Below, piece after piece: positions 34,454 to 43,690 of a stretch of DNA of 57,988 nt. This stretch comes from PALSA-1006 sp964571195 (GTDB lineage: Bacteria; Pseudomonadota; Gammaproteobacteria; Burkholderiales; Gallionellaceae), in NCBI GenBank assembly GCA_964571195.1, contig CAZNAD010000016.1, positions 1 through 57,988 of the forward strand, written 5' to 3'. How positions within the stretch are numbered: the first letter of the stretch is position 1; each line of letters starts with the position of its first letter. Made by a program: the position numbers and the translations under genes. The notes beneath the pieces are model-generated. The model ran no database searches. It had not been told where the DNA came from and worked only from the letters and a program-made list of their open reading frames with translations.

Positions 34454-34984
34454 ATGCCTGACTATCGCCGCGCCTGGCATCCGGGCGGAATCTATTTCTT
34501 CACCGTCAACTTGCTGCAACGGCAAGGTAGCGACTTATTGATTCGTCACATTGATCTGCTGCGCGTCATTATCAAATCGGTACAACAACGCCACCCTTTC
34601 AAAATTCACGGCTGGGTCGTATTACCCGAACACCTGCACTGCGTCATTGAATTACCGCCTGGCGATATGGATTTCGCAACACGCTGGCGGCTGATCAAGA
34701 TGAACTTTTCAAAAGCGCTACCTCGCACCGAAAGTTTATCGCCAGTACATATCCGTCGTGGAGAGCGCGGCATCTGGCAGCGTCGATATTGGGAACATTT
34801 GATTCGCGATGAGTGCGACTATCGGGCGCACAAGGATTACGTGCACATCAACCCGGTTAAACACGGCTTGGTCAAGTGTGTTGCAGATTGGCCACATTCA
34901 ACGTTTCATCGCCTAGTTGAGGAAGGAACTTATCCGGCAAATTGGGCCGGTGGCAACGAGGGGGCTTTGGGATATACCGATTAG
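34454..34984 (+). CDS. REP-associated tyrosine transposase (RAYT, Y1-Tnp family)
   Basis: 176 residues. The HUH-type signature LPEHLHCVIELP carries the metal-binding His-x-His, with the catalytic Tyr probably in KDYVHINPVKHGLV (near 133). RWRLIKMNFSKAL and RRYWEHLIRDECDYRAH are family typical. Such single-copy domesticated relatives of IS200/IS605 transposases act on REP hairpins. The gene lies between two inverted REP copies, the usual arrangement. It starts 24 bases after the left copy. Confidence 0.93.
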   Translation: MPDYRRAWHPGGIYFFTVNLLQRQGSDLLIRHIDLLRVIIKSVQQRHPFKIHGWVVLPEHLHCVIELPPGDMDFATRWRLIKMNFSKALPRTESLSPVHIRRGERGIWQRRYWEHLIRDECDYRAHKDYVHINPVKHGLVKCVADWPHSTFHRLVEEGTYPANWAGGNEGALGYTD

Positions 34985-34995
34985 TTGGTATTAAA

Positions 34996-35031
34996 CATTC
35001 GGCGCAATGCCCGCTGGTTATTGCGCCCTAC
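34996..35031 (-). repeat. REP element, right copy (inverted)
   Basis: Starts CATTCGGCGCAATGCCCGC and ends TTGCGCCCTAC: the reverse complement of 34395-34430 with 35 of 36 bases matching. It follows the transposase stop by 11 bases. Together the pair could extrude as a REPIN-like structure or act as the transposase substrate. Confidence 0.9.
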
Positions 35032-35103
35032 GCGGGCTAAATTAACCGGCGCGCGTTAGCGCGACAGGATTGAATGCAGTGATAGGCCAACTATCATAAT
35101 CAC

Positions 35104-35514
35104 TCATGGTTTATAGCCTAACGATGGTGGAGCTTCTGGATATTGAGGCAGGTTATCTCCGATTATTAGCCATGGTTGCTTAGAAGATACCCAAAAGTGC
35201 ATGTCGGGTTTGAATAGTGACGGCTCGTCGAGGCTGCCAGCTGTTAAGCCGATGACTCCAGCAGAAACACGCCGCGAGAAAATGCTTGAACCACAACGCG
35301 AACAAAAACCGCGCTCAAGAGTTTCTGAAGAGTGAAATGTGCTGATTGGGCCAGAAATAACAACATGTTCGATGCGCATCAGCACGCGAGCATTGAATGC
35401 AGCGCCGATAACTTTTTGACAAGCCCTACAGTGACATACCCGCTGATTCAAAGGATCAGAAGTCGTTTCGTAACGCACGGCACCACATAGACAGCCACCA
35501 CGGAATAAAGTCAT
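35104..35514 (-). CDS. GFA-family (glutathione-dependent formaldehyde-activating-like) protein
   Basis: 136 residues. Zinc ligands of the GFA fold are present: GGCLCGAVRYE, CHCRACQKVIGAAF, and FCSRCGSSIFSRR. The family fold resembles glutathione-dependent formaldehyde-activating enzyme, but most members lack a known function. GFA genes are frequent integron cassettes. Here the gene lies in the cassette-like cluster, with an attC at its 5' side; the last codons overlap a GCCTAAC core (35116-35122). CTTTCTACAAC context; GGAG in AAAGGAGATTGCTGA is its ribosome-binding site. Confidence 0.9.
   Translation of the reverse strand: MTLFRGGCLCGAVRYETTSDPLNQRVCHCRACQKVIGAAFNARVLMRIEHVVISGPISTFHSSETLERGFCSRCGSSIFSRRVSAGVIGLTAGSLDEPSLFKPDMHFWVSSKQPWLIIGDNLPQYPEAPPSLGYKP
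35116..35122 (-). other. attC-type core site GTTAGGC inside the GFA gene end
   Basis: GCCTAAC on the plus strand is GTTAGGC read with the gene. It lies within the last codons (SLGYKP) of the GFA gene. No second core is visible nearby, so this may be a cassette boundary or a chance match. Confidence 0.35.
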
Positions 35515-35537
35515 TCAGCAATCTCCTTTCTACAACA

Positions 35538-35606
35538 GCCTAACGTTAAATTGAGGGGCTGACGCGGGCCGCTTCGCGGCAGTCCCGCTCGAACGTTAAG
35601 TTAGGT
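35538..35606 (-). other. Integron attC recombination site
   Basis: On the minus strand it begins ACCTAACTTAACG and ends TTAACGTTAGGC over 69 bases. The outer cores ACCTAAC and GTTAGGC (R'' and R') are inversely related, the inner TTAACGTTCGAG/CTCAATTTAAC parts are the L sites, and GCCGC/GCGGC forms the central hairpin. This is the form of an attC (59-base element). It separates the DUF1398 and GFA genes, as expected for two cassettes. Confidence 0.85.
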
Positions 35607-35609
35607 ATT

Positions 35610-36008
35610 TTAAGAGTTTGCACCAGGGAACCATTCAGTGTGATTATCACCACCACGCCCCCAATAGGTAACACGCTTGCCGCGCAGAAAAGCGATATAA
35701 CCCTGAATCCCGGCACTCATGGCGCGCTTGGTAAAGTCCCTGTAGTGCTGCCCGTTTTGTTGGCTATCGAGAATTGCTGCCCTCAGTGCAGTAAGATCAA
35801 AATCTGCTGCAACAGATGGTAAGTCTTCGAAATTGATTGGTGTTTTGATAACTTCTCCAGAGGCACTGTAGTAGGTTATTTGCAACGTAACATAATCAAC
35901 GTGGTAATACTCCACGCCTGTTTCAATTAATCTTCTGACGACCTCTGAAAAGGGAATGCTGCCGTCAAGAGTAGCACGAGCAGCTTCAGCGACAATTTCA
36001 GATTTCAT
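35610..36008 (-). CDS. DUF1398-family protein
   Basis: 132 residues. Family features: FSEVVRRLIETGVEYYHVDY near 20-39, ITYYSASGEV, and the C-terminal GIQGYIAFLRGKRVTYWGRGGDNHTEWFP (in pieces near 100-128). E. coli YbcV belongs here; function unknown. The gene is A+T-richer than the surrounding genome, its stop is 3 bases from the attC, and a core site lies at its 5' side. Both suit a mobile cassette. Confidence 0.88.
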   Translation of the reverse strand: MKSEIVAEAARATLDGSIPFSEVVRRLIETGVEYYHVDYVTLQITYYSASGEVIKTPINFEDLPSVAADFDLTALRAAILDSQQNGQHYRDFTKRAMSAGIQGYIAFLRGKRVTYWGRGGDNHTEWFPGANS

Positions 36009-36036
36009 AGTAATCCTTCAATGTAAGAGTATTAAC

Positions 36037-36060
36037 GCCTAACGTTTGAATTAGGCGCTG
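36037..36060 (-). other. Partial attC-like site before the DUF1398 gene
   Basis: GCCTAACGTTTGAATTAGGC at 36037-36056 aligns with the right half of the good attC at 35538 (GCCTAACGTTAAATTGAGG). The rest of the site would fall in the lgt-like gene end, where no second core is seen. It marks a cassette boundary with a truncated or eroded site. Confidence 0.55.
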
Positions 36061-36980
36061 GCGGCATTACTGCTACGCTTTTCAGGATGGCTCAGAAGGG
36101 TAAGCCCGCAAACACCAAGGAGTACGAGAACCCCCGCAATGATCTCTGCCTGAGTAACGACCATACCAAATATCGAGACAACTGAGTTGACGCGGATTTG
36201 TTCGATGACAAGTCGCTCAATTCCACTAAGCACCAGATACAGGGAAAAGAGCCAGCCAGATTGGAAGGAATGCCTCCGCAAGCCCCATAAAACGGCGAAA
36301 GCAAGAAGCCCCATTAATACTTCATAAATTGGCGTCGGGTAAACACCAGGAGGAGCGATTACTACACCGACGATATTGTTCTCGTAAGTCTGCGCCCAGA
36401 GCCAACTCGGGAGCCACTCCGGTTTGAGTGTCATATTTGAGGCAAGACCCCAATCGCCATCCCCAGACAACTGGCAGCCAAGCCTTCCTATCGCGTAGCC
36501 CAACATCATTGCCGGAGCTAATGCGTCGCAAAACGGGGCAATGGCGAGCCCCTTTCTCTTAACGTACACCACGCCCACAAGCGTGCCGACAATGAGTCCG
36601 CCATAGAACGTGAAGCCATTGCGCGTAAAGATCATGCCCCATGGGTTTATCAAGAACTCGTGTGAGTACTCCAAGATATGAAATATGCGAGCGCCGACGA
36701 AGCCAGTGATTAGAGCGAGCATAGCTAAATCACTGATGATTTCCTGTGGAGGAACATACCTATCGACGGAGCCAGGTTTTCGTTCAGCGCGGTATCTCGC
36801 CAAGCCGATTAATCCGGCTTCATGAAGGCGCTGAACTTCTAGACGTGATACCCGGATTGAAATAAGCAATGCGAGAGCGACCATTAGTCCAAACATCGGC
36901 ACTGGAAGCGGGAAGTCGAGGCCGCTTAGCTCTCTAACGAGATCGGTTAAATATGGAAAAGCCGTAGTCAAGGTAAGCAC
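36051..36980 (-). CDS. Divergent prolipoprotein diacylglyceryl transferase-like membrane protein
   Basis: 309 residues with about seven membrane helices. Lgt-type order is clear: GFVGARIFHILEY, FYGGLIVGTLVGVVYVKRKG, the signature-region GRLGCQLSGDGDWG, and IYEVLMGLLAFAVLWGLRR. Canonical Lgt has His in HGG and GRxxNFxNGE; here these are FYGG (Tyr for His) and GRLGCQLSGDG (Asn and Glu missing), so diacylglyceryl transfer is doubtful. The start GTG at 36980 overlaps a GTTAGGT core; TTG at 36971 is possible. Cassette-like context. Confidence 0.75.
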   Translation of the reverse strand: MLTLTTAFPYLTDLVRELSGLDFPLPVPMFGLMVALALLISIRVSRLEVQRLHEAGLIGLARYRAERKPGSVDRYVPPQEIISDLAMLALITGFVGARIFHILEYSHEFLINPWGMIFTRNGFTFYGGLIVGTLVGVVYVKRKGLAIAPFCDALAPAMMLGYAIGRLGCQLSGDGDWGLASNMTLKPEWLPSWLWAQTYENNIVGVVIAPPGVYPTPIYEVLMGLLAFAVLWGLRRHSFQSGWLFSLYLVLSGIERLVIEQIRVNSVVSIFGMVVTQAEIIAGVLVLLGVCGLTLLSHPEKRSSNAASA

Positions 36981-37000
36981 CTAACGTTAAGTAGACACCC
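36979..37000 (-). other. Partial attC-like site before the Lgt-like gene
   Basis: ACCTAACGTTAAGTAGACACC matches the right half of the attC at 35538 (GCCTAACGTTAAATTG). GGTGTCT about 35 bases further on can pair with AGACACC, giving a degenerate stem, but no second core is found. It marks the outer edge of the cassette group. The rest of 37001-37142 shows nothing I can name. Confidence 0.5.
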
Positions 37001-37142
37001 TAAAAACTACCGACAAGTACACCTTCAAGGTGTCTAATCTGGCGGCTCTCATGGTGTGCCTTAATTTAATTGGGCTCGAAACTTTAGAGCCTCCCTGTTT
37101 TGAGAAATACACCAAATCTTTTCTTGGTTAACGCTGCGGAAA

Positions 37143-38402
37143 TCAGTTTGGCGCATTCTGCTTCTGCTCATTCCACGGCGCAACCTTAAGCAACAGCAAC
37201 ATCCCCGGCACCGCCAACACTGCACACAGCAGGAAAAATCCCATCCATCCCATCATCTCCACCAGCCAGCCGGTGGCGGCATTGGCGAAGGTGCGCGGCA
37301 TGGCGGCGAGGCTGGTGAACAGGGCGAACTGGGTGGCGGTGTAGGCGGGGTGGGTGCTGCGCGCGATGAAGGCGACGAAGGCGGCGGTGCCCAGTCCCAC
37401 GCCCAGTGCTTCAAGGCCGATCACGAAAGCGAGTTGGGCCAGCTCCACAGAGGTGATCTCGGTATGGTGTCCCACGCCCGCCAGCCAGGCGAAGCCGAAG
37501 ATGGATACCAGTTGCACCACGCCGAACAACCAGAGCCCACGGTTGATGCCGATCTTCACCATCCATAAGCCGCCAAGCAGGCCACCGATGACGGCAGGCC
37601 ACAATCCCGCGTTCTTGGCGATCAGGCCGATCTGGGTTTTGGTGAACCCCATGTCCATGTAGAACGGGGTGGCCAGCGCGGTGCACATGCTGTCGCCGAG
37701 CTTGTAGAAGAACAGGAAGGCGAGGATCAGCAAGGCGCTGTTCCAGCCTTTGCGGGTGATGAATTCGTGGAACGGCTCAACCACCGCATCGCGCAGGTTC
37801 TTGGGCGGAATGACGTTGAGCGGTTCTTTGACGGACAGGGTCATCAATATTCCCGGCAGCATGAACAGCGCGGTGACGATGAACACCAGATCCCACGGCA
37901 ATGAATCGGCAAGGATGAGCGACAGCGAGCCGGGTATCAGTCCGGCGATGCGATAGGCGTTCACGTGTACCGAGTTGCCCAGTCCCAGCTCGGCGTCACT
38001 CAGCAATTCGCGGCGGTAGGCGTCCAGCACGATGTCCTGCGTGGCGCTGAGGAAAGCGAGCAGGGTGCAGAACAATACGATGGTGGTCATCTCGGTCTGC
38101 GGCGAAAAGCCACCGAGCAGCGCGATTACCAGCAACAAGGCCACCTGCGCCAGCAACATCCAACCACGCCGCCTGCCGAATGCCGGTATGACGTAGCGGT
38201 CGAGCAGCGGTGACCACAAGAATTTCCAGGTGTAGGGAAACTGGATCAGCGCGAACAGGCCGATGGTCTTGAGATCGACCTGCTCACTGCGCAGCCAGGC
38301 GGGCACGAGGTTGAACAGCAGATACAGCGGCAGGCCGGAAGAGAATCCGGTGAACACGCAGATCAACATGCGACGGGTGAAGAATTGTTGCCAGACGGAC
38401 AT
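37143..38402 (-). CDS. ampG: AmpG-type muropeptide permease (MFS)
   Basis: 419 residues, about 12 membrane helices. The AmpG/MFS type is indicated by FTGFSSGLPLYLLFNLVPAW near the start, KFLWSPLLDRY, and FLSATQDIVLDAYRRELL near 115-132. AmpG imports GlcNAc-anhydromuropeptides from the periplasm for cell-wall recycling. No ampD or ampR gene is adjacent. It lies downstream of metW, separated by a palindromic repeat that may split the transcript. Confidence 0.92.
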   Translation of the reverse strand: MSVWQQFFTRRMLICVFTGFSSGLPLYLLFNLVPAWLRSEQVDLKTIGLFALIQFPYTWKFLWSPLLDRYVIPAFGRRRGWMLLAQVALLLVIALLGGFSPQTEMTTIVLFCTLLAFLSATQDIVLDAYRRELLSDAELGLGNSVHVNAYRIAGLIPGSLSLILADSLPWDLVFIVTALFMLPGILMTLSVKEPLNVIPPKNLRDAVVEPFHEFITRKGWNSALLILAFLFFYKLGDSMCTALATPFYMDMGFTKTQIGLIAKNAGLWPAVIGGLLGGLWMVKIGINRGLWLFGVVQLVSIFGFAWLAGVGHHTEITSVELAQLAFVIGLEALGVGLGTAAFVAFIARSTHPAYTATQFALFTSLAAMPRTFANAATGWLVEMMGWMGFFLLCAVLAVPGMLLLLKVAPWNEQKQNAPN

Positions 38403-38411
38403 TTAAAAAGC

Positions 38412-38562
38412 TTCCACCACAGAGACACAGAGACACAGAGAACGGCAAGACAAGCCTAGAGTTAAGGCAAAGTTTTTCACCGGCCATCGAAATATATCTG
38501 GTTTGACTCTAAGTAAGGCTTGGTTTTCTCTGTGTCTCTGTGTCTCTGTGGTGAATCGGGTT
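38412..38562. repeat. MITE-like palindromic element
   Basis: CACCACAGAGACACAGAGAC and following bases at 38415-38442 are a perfect 28-bp inverted match to 38526-38553, ending TCTCTGTGGTG. Inside, ACAAGCCT.AGAGTTAAGGC at about 38451 and TGACTCTAAGTAAGGCTTGG near 38503-38523 form an imperfect second pair. Each outer arm is itself built of repeated CACAGAGA units. The element fills the gap between metW and ampG and encodes nothing. It resembles dispersed non-autonomous elements. Confidence 0.75.
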
Positions 38563-38572
38563 TGACTCATGC

Positions 38573-39184
38573 TTAGATTCCGCGCTGGAAGCGATAGGCT
38601 GCCGTGCTGCCGAGTAAATTGGGCAGCAGGCCGATCTGGCGCGTTCCGGCCATCACGCTGCGGGCGGTGATGGCGATGTTCTGTGTGCGGCAGAATGTCT
38701 CGAAGTCGTTCAGGGTGCACAGGTGGACGTTCGGCGTGTCATACCATTGATAGGGCAACTCTTTGGAGACGGGCATATTGCCGAGCAACACGTTGAGGCG
38801 GCTCTTCCAGTAACCGAAGTTGGGGAAGCTGACCACACCTTCACGGCCAACGCGCAACATCTCGCGGGTCAGCGCTTCGGTGTGGCGGGTGGCTTGCAGG
38901 GTCTGCGACAGGATGACGAAATCGAACGAGTCGCTTTCGAAGTCGGCCAGACCGGACTCAAGGTCGTTCTGGATCACGTTCACGCCATTGGCGATACACG
39001 AGACGATATCGAGGTCGCTGATCTCCACGCCGTAACCGCGCACGGCGCGAGTCTCCTTGAGGTAACGCAACAGGCTGCCGTCACCACAACCGAGGTCGAG
39101 CACGGACGAACCCTTCGGAATCCAGGCGGCGATAGCGGCAAAGTCGGGACGTTCCGCCGCGAACTGGTTGCTGAACTGGCTCAT
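38573..39184 (-). CDS. metW: MetW, methionine biosynthesis partner of MetX
   Basis: 203 residues. Class I methyltransferase-like fold: SSVLDLGCGDGSLLRYL at about 27-43, and the MetW-typical FDFVILSQTLQATRHTEALT. MetW binds and activates MetX in bacteria that use the pair for homoserine acylation; intrinsic methyltransferase activity is unproven. Its ATG overlaps the metX TGA (ATGA at 39181-39184), so the two are translationally coupled. Confidence 0.95.
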   Translation of the reverse strand: MSQFSNQFAAERPDFAAIAAWIPKGSSVLDLGCGDGSLLRYLKETRAVRGYGVEISDLDIVSCIANGVNVIQNDLESGLADFESDSFDFVILSQTLQATRHTEALTREMLRVGREGVVSFPNFGYWKSRLNVLLGNMPVSKELPYQWYDTPNVHLCTLNDFETFCRTQNIAITARSVMAGTRQIGLLPNLLGSTAAYRFQRGI

Positions 39185-40314
39185 GCTGCGCCCTCCCTGG
39201 CCACGTTGTCGAGATAGGCGCGCATCACATCCATGTATTGCGGCTGCTCCATGAGGAAGGAGTCGTGGCCGTGCGAAGAATCGATCTCGGCATAACTGAC
39301 GTTGCGGCGGTTATGCAGTAGCGGGCGCACGATCTCGCGCGAGCGCTGAGGCGAGAAACGCCAGTCGGTAGTGAACGACACCACCAGAAAATCGGCCTTG
39401 GCGCGGGCAAAAGCCTGGTTCATGTCGCCGCCGAAATCGTGCGACGGGTCGAAGTAGTCCAGTGCCTTGGTCATTAACAGATAGGTGTTGGCATCGAAAT
39501 AGGAGGCGAATTTGTCGCCCTGATAACGCAGATAAGACTCGATCTGGAACTCCACTTCATAGCCGTAGTTGAACTGTTCGGCGCGCAACTCGCGCCCGAA
39601 CTTGTCGGCCATCGCATCGTCGGACAGATAGGTGATGTGCCCGAGCATACGTGCCAGACGCAGGCCGCGTGTGGGCACCACGCCGTGATGATAGAAATCG
39701 CCGCCGTGGAAATCCGGGTCGGTGAGGATGGCGTTGCGCGCCACATCATTGAACGCGATGTTCTGCGCGGTCAGGCGCGGTGCGCTGGCGATGGCCAGCA
39801 CATGGCGCACCCGTTCAGGAAAGGCCAGCGACCATTGCAGGGCTTGCATCCCGCCCAGACTGCCGCCGACAACGGCGGCGAACTGGCGGATACCGAGGCG
39901 GTCGGCCAGGCGCGCCTGCGACTCCACCCAGTCTTCCACGGTGATGACCGGAAAACTTGCGCCGTATTGCCGACCCGTTTCGGGATCGATGCTGGACGGG
40001 CCGGTGGAGCCGTGACAGCCGCCGAGGTTGTTCATGCCGACGACAAAGAATTTGTCGGTGTCGATGGGCTTGCCCGGCCCGACCATGTTGTCCCACCAGC
40101 CGATGTTTTTCGGCGCGTCGGCGTAATGACCCGCGACATGATGATGCCCGGACAGCGCATGACAGATCAGGATGGCGTTGGACTTGTCCGCATTCAACTT
40201 GCCGTAAGTCTCATACACCAACTCGTAACGCGGCAACACTGCGCCGCTTTTGAACACCAGCGGTGTGTCGAACTGCGCGCGTTGCGCATTCACTATGCCT
40301 ACCGAAGAAACCAC
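39181..40314 (-). CDS. metX: Homoserine O-acyltransferase MetX
   Basis: 377 residues from GTG at 40314, chosen because GGGGG lies seven bases upstream and homologs begin MVSSVGIVNAQ; a longer frame reaches 40332. The alpha/beta hydrolase nucleophile is Ser 152 in GGSLGGMQ, with Asp in FTTDWRFSPQRS and His in SSHGHDSFL. It acylates homoserine for methionine synthesis, with acetyl- or succinyl-CoA depending on residues not resolved here. A SAM-type riboswitch and terminator lie upstream. Confidence 0.96.
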   Translation of the reverse strand: MVSSVGIVNAQRAQFDTPLVFKSGAVLPRYELVYETYGKLNADKSNAILICHALSGHHHVAGHYADAPKNIGWWDNMVGPGKPIDTDKFFVVGMNNLGGCHGSTGPSSIDPETGRQYGASFPVITVEDWVESQARLADRLGIRQFAAVVGGSLGGMQALQWSLAFPERVRHVLAIASAPRLTAQNIAFNDVARNAILTDPDFHGGDFYHHGVVPTRGLRLARMLGHITYLSDDAMADKFGRELRAEQFNYGYEVEFQIESYLRYQGDKFASYFDANTYLLMTKALDYFDPSHDFGGDMNQAFARAKADFLVVSFTTDWRFSPQRSREIVRPLLHNRRNVSYAEIDSSHGHDSFLMEQPQYMDVMRAYLDNVAREGAA

Positions 40315-40330
40315 GCAAAACCCCCAAAAC

Positions 40331-40364
40331 AAAAAACCCGTTCAGCTTGGCGCTAGAGCGGGTT
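40331..40364 (-). terminator. Intrinsic terminator in the metX leader
   Basis: On the minus strand AACCCG and CGGGTT with an 18-base intervening region, followed by TTTTTTG. It lies between the SAM-II-like aptamer and the metX start, in the position of a riboswitch expression platform. GAGTG at the aptamer's 3' side can instead pair with CGCTC, opening the first stem arm, which would give an antiterminator. Confidence 0.65.
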
Positions 40365-40421
40365 CACTCGCTTTAGCTGGTATGTTTAATGTGCCCCGCA
40401 AGCTGAATCAAATCGGCACGG
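40365..40421 (-). promoter_or_regulatory. metX: SAM-II-like riboswitch upstream of metX
   Basis: On the minus strand: P1 GTGCC (40419-40415) pairs with GGCAC (40395-40391). The loop GATTTGATTCAGCTTGC contains CTTGC, which can pair with GCGAG at 40371-40367 to make the H-type pseudoknot. The linker ATTAAA and AGCTAAAG match the conserved AUAAA and GCUAAA of SAM-II (or the related SAM-V). Predicted effect: SAM binding locks the pseudoknot and favours the terminator, lowering metX expression. Confidence 0.7.
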
Positions 40422-40509
40422 GATGCAGTTTCCGTATTTTGTGACAGGCTGTCAACTTTGGCCGTCATTCGTCGGCTTGCTTTTGCGAAGTCTTTCCAGT
40501 AACTTGCGC

Positions 40510-40590
40510 CCCTCGCTAGGGGTCTTCGTTACGAAGTGAGACATACCCTTTGAACCTGTACGGGTAATGCCGTCGTAGGGAAGCATCCTT
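40510..40590 (+). promoter_or_regulatory. thiC: TPP riboswitch (THI element) upstream of thiC
   Basis: The conserved blocks are in order: GGGGTC near 40519, GAAGTGAGAC (TGAGA), ACCCTTTGAACCTG at 40545-40558, GGTAATGCC at 40563-40571 and GTAGGGAAGC at 40575-40584. This is the thi-box aptamer that binds thiamin pyrophosphate. It ends about 35 bases before the thiC ATG. AGGAG at 40611-40615 could be the sequestered ribosome-binding site. Confidence 0.93.
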
Positions 40591-40622
40591 CCGGTGCTTC
40601 TTGTGAATTTAGGAGCACCACC

Positions 40623-42494
<1,872 letters not shown>

Positions 42495-42540
42495 TGCCTC
42501 TCGCATCCTGAAAAATTGTGGCTGTACGCGCGATTGAGAC

Positions 42541-43377
42541 TTATTTCTTTCCCAGTTTTTTCCTGGCAGGAGGCAAATAGTTTTCTGTCGTAACCACCCG
42601 CTTGCCCGTTTTACCTTCCAGCTCCAACCGTGCTTTCCGGGCGATGCCGCCGCCGGTTCTCGCGGCATCTTCATTCTCGTTCATGCCCGTCGCGTCCACG
42701 CTCTCGGCGATCTGGCGCGTGGATAACTCCGCCAGCGCGGTAAAAATCAATTCAGCCTCGCTCATGTGGTCGCGCAGGTTTTGCGTCTTTAAACCCTTCA
42801 TCACCTTGTGCTCACGCACATCCACCTCGGCCCATTCCTGATGAATGATGTTGGTAAGGATCGCGTATTCCTCACCTTCCTTGATACCGTGTTCTTTCCA
42901 ATAGTCCGTCAGCTTGTTGCGCGTCTCCTGTCCGGTCATGCGCTGCTGAATCCACTTCTCGCTGCGCCCATGTTTCTGCCAGGTCTCGCGGGCGCGCTCC
43001 AGCGAGAGTGCAGGATCGGACATCTCCTGCATCCGTTCATAACCCACTTTCGCCAGCCACAACTTGATCGGCTCCGCCTTCGGGCTGGGCACGGACTGCA
43101 CCAGACGCAGCAGGGTTTCAGCTGTTGCAACATCGGTAAGGTAATTTTTGCCGTCTGCGGCGGGCAATTTCAGTCGGTGACAATTTGTCACCGACTCACT
43201 ACCCTCCTTGCCTAGCCGCTCTTTCAGCTTGTTCCAGTATTTTCTTGCTGCCTGAAAATCCGGCTGTTGCGTCAACACCTGCACGATGTCCACAACCGAG
43301 AACCACCATGTCTCAGTGGATTCGTCATACACGCGACGGATCGCGTGTTCTTCAAAGATAGCTGGCTGGGGCTGCAT
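42541..43377 (-). CDS. BRO-N/DinD-like protein
   Basis: 278 residues. The N-terminal BRO-N domain reads HAIRRVYDESTETWWFSVVD and VLTQQPDFQAARKYWNKLKE, and the remainder is like DinD (KVGYERMQEMSDPALSLERA, TNIIHQEWAEVDVREHK). The C-terminus is very basic (KRVVTTENYLPPARKKLGKK). DinD is damage-induced and inhibits RecA activity in E. coli; BRO-N domains are common in phage and mobile DNA. GAGGAG precedes the start. The gene lies between two copies of the thiC 3' end and is inverted relative to thiC. Confidence 0.85.
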   Translation of the reverse strand: MQPQPAIFEEHAIRRVYDESTETWWFSVVDIVQVLTQQPDFQAARKYWNKLKERLGKEGSESVTNCHRLKLPAADGKNYLTDVATAETLLRLVQSVPSPKAEPIKLWLAKVGYERMQEMSDPALSLERARETWQKHGRSEKWIQQRMTGQETRNKLTDYWKEHGIKEGEEYAILTNIIHQEWAEVDVREHKVMKGLKTQNLRDHMSEAELIFTALAELSTRQIAESVDATGMNENEDAARTGGGIARKARLELEGKTGKRVVTTENYLPPARKKLGKK

Positions 43378-43496
43378 GAGCAGGACTCCTCAATAGGGGA
43401 TGTCTGGAAACATCTGTCGGCGACATGTGTCTCCGGTTGGCAAAACAGCAGTCCCATCGTAGGGAACGAACGTTCTGATGTCAACAAGGGGGCATT

Positions 43497-43638
43497 TTCT
43501 CGATGAAGATCAGCTAGGATGTGCGCGACTTCGCTGCCGCGCAAGGCGTGTCCAGAGAAGGAAGCGCTGGAGAAAGGGATGGAAGTTAAGTCGGTGGAGT
43601 TTGTGAAGCAGGGGGCAGAGGTTTATCACAAAGCCTAA
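43497..43638 (+). pseudogene. thiC: Decayed copy of the thiC 3' end
   Basis: TTCTCGATGAAGATCAGC to TAA matches 42354-42494 at most positions (about nine in ten). It has an in-frame TAG where thiC has CAG (CAG-GAC), and an extra C in GTGTCCAGAG that shifts frame. It ends in a stop at the same place, and the probable thiC terminator follows at 43660. The segment between the copies (42495-43496) holds the BRO-N gene. Confidence 0.9.
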
Positions 43639-43659
43639 GTTTCACTCACGCTGAATAGC

Positions 43660-43690
43660 AAACGGGCCGCATTGCGGCCCGTTTAGTTTT
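43660..43690 (+). terminator. Rho-independent terminator, probably the original thiC terminator
   Basis: AAACGGGCCGC, ATT loop, then GCGGCCCGTTT and AGTTTT: an 11-bp G+C-rich stem. It lies 22 bases after the decayed thiC tail. No such hairpin follows the intact thiC gene. It also overlaps the stop of the minus-strand zinc-ribbon gene. Confidence 0.8.

Noticed and set aside
43378..43496. LexA/SOS box before the DinD-like gene
   Set aside because: CTGT occurs near 43413, but no paired ACAG at the right spacing was found.
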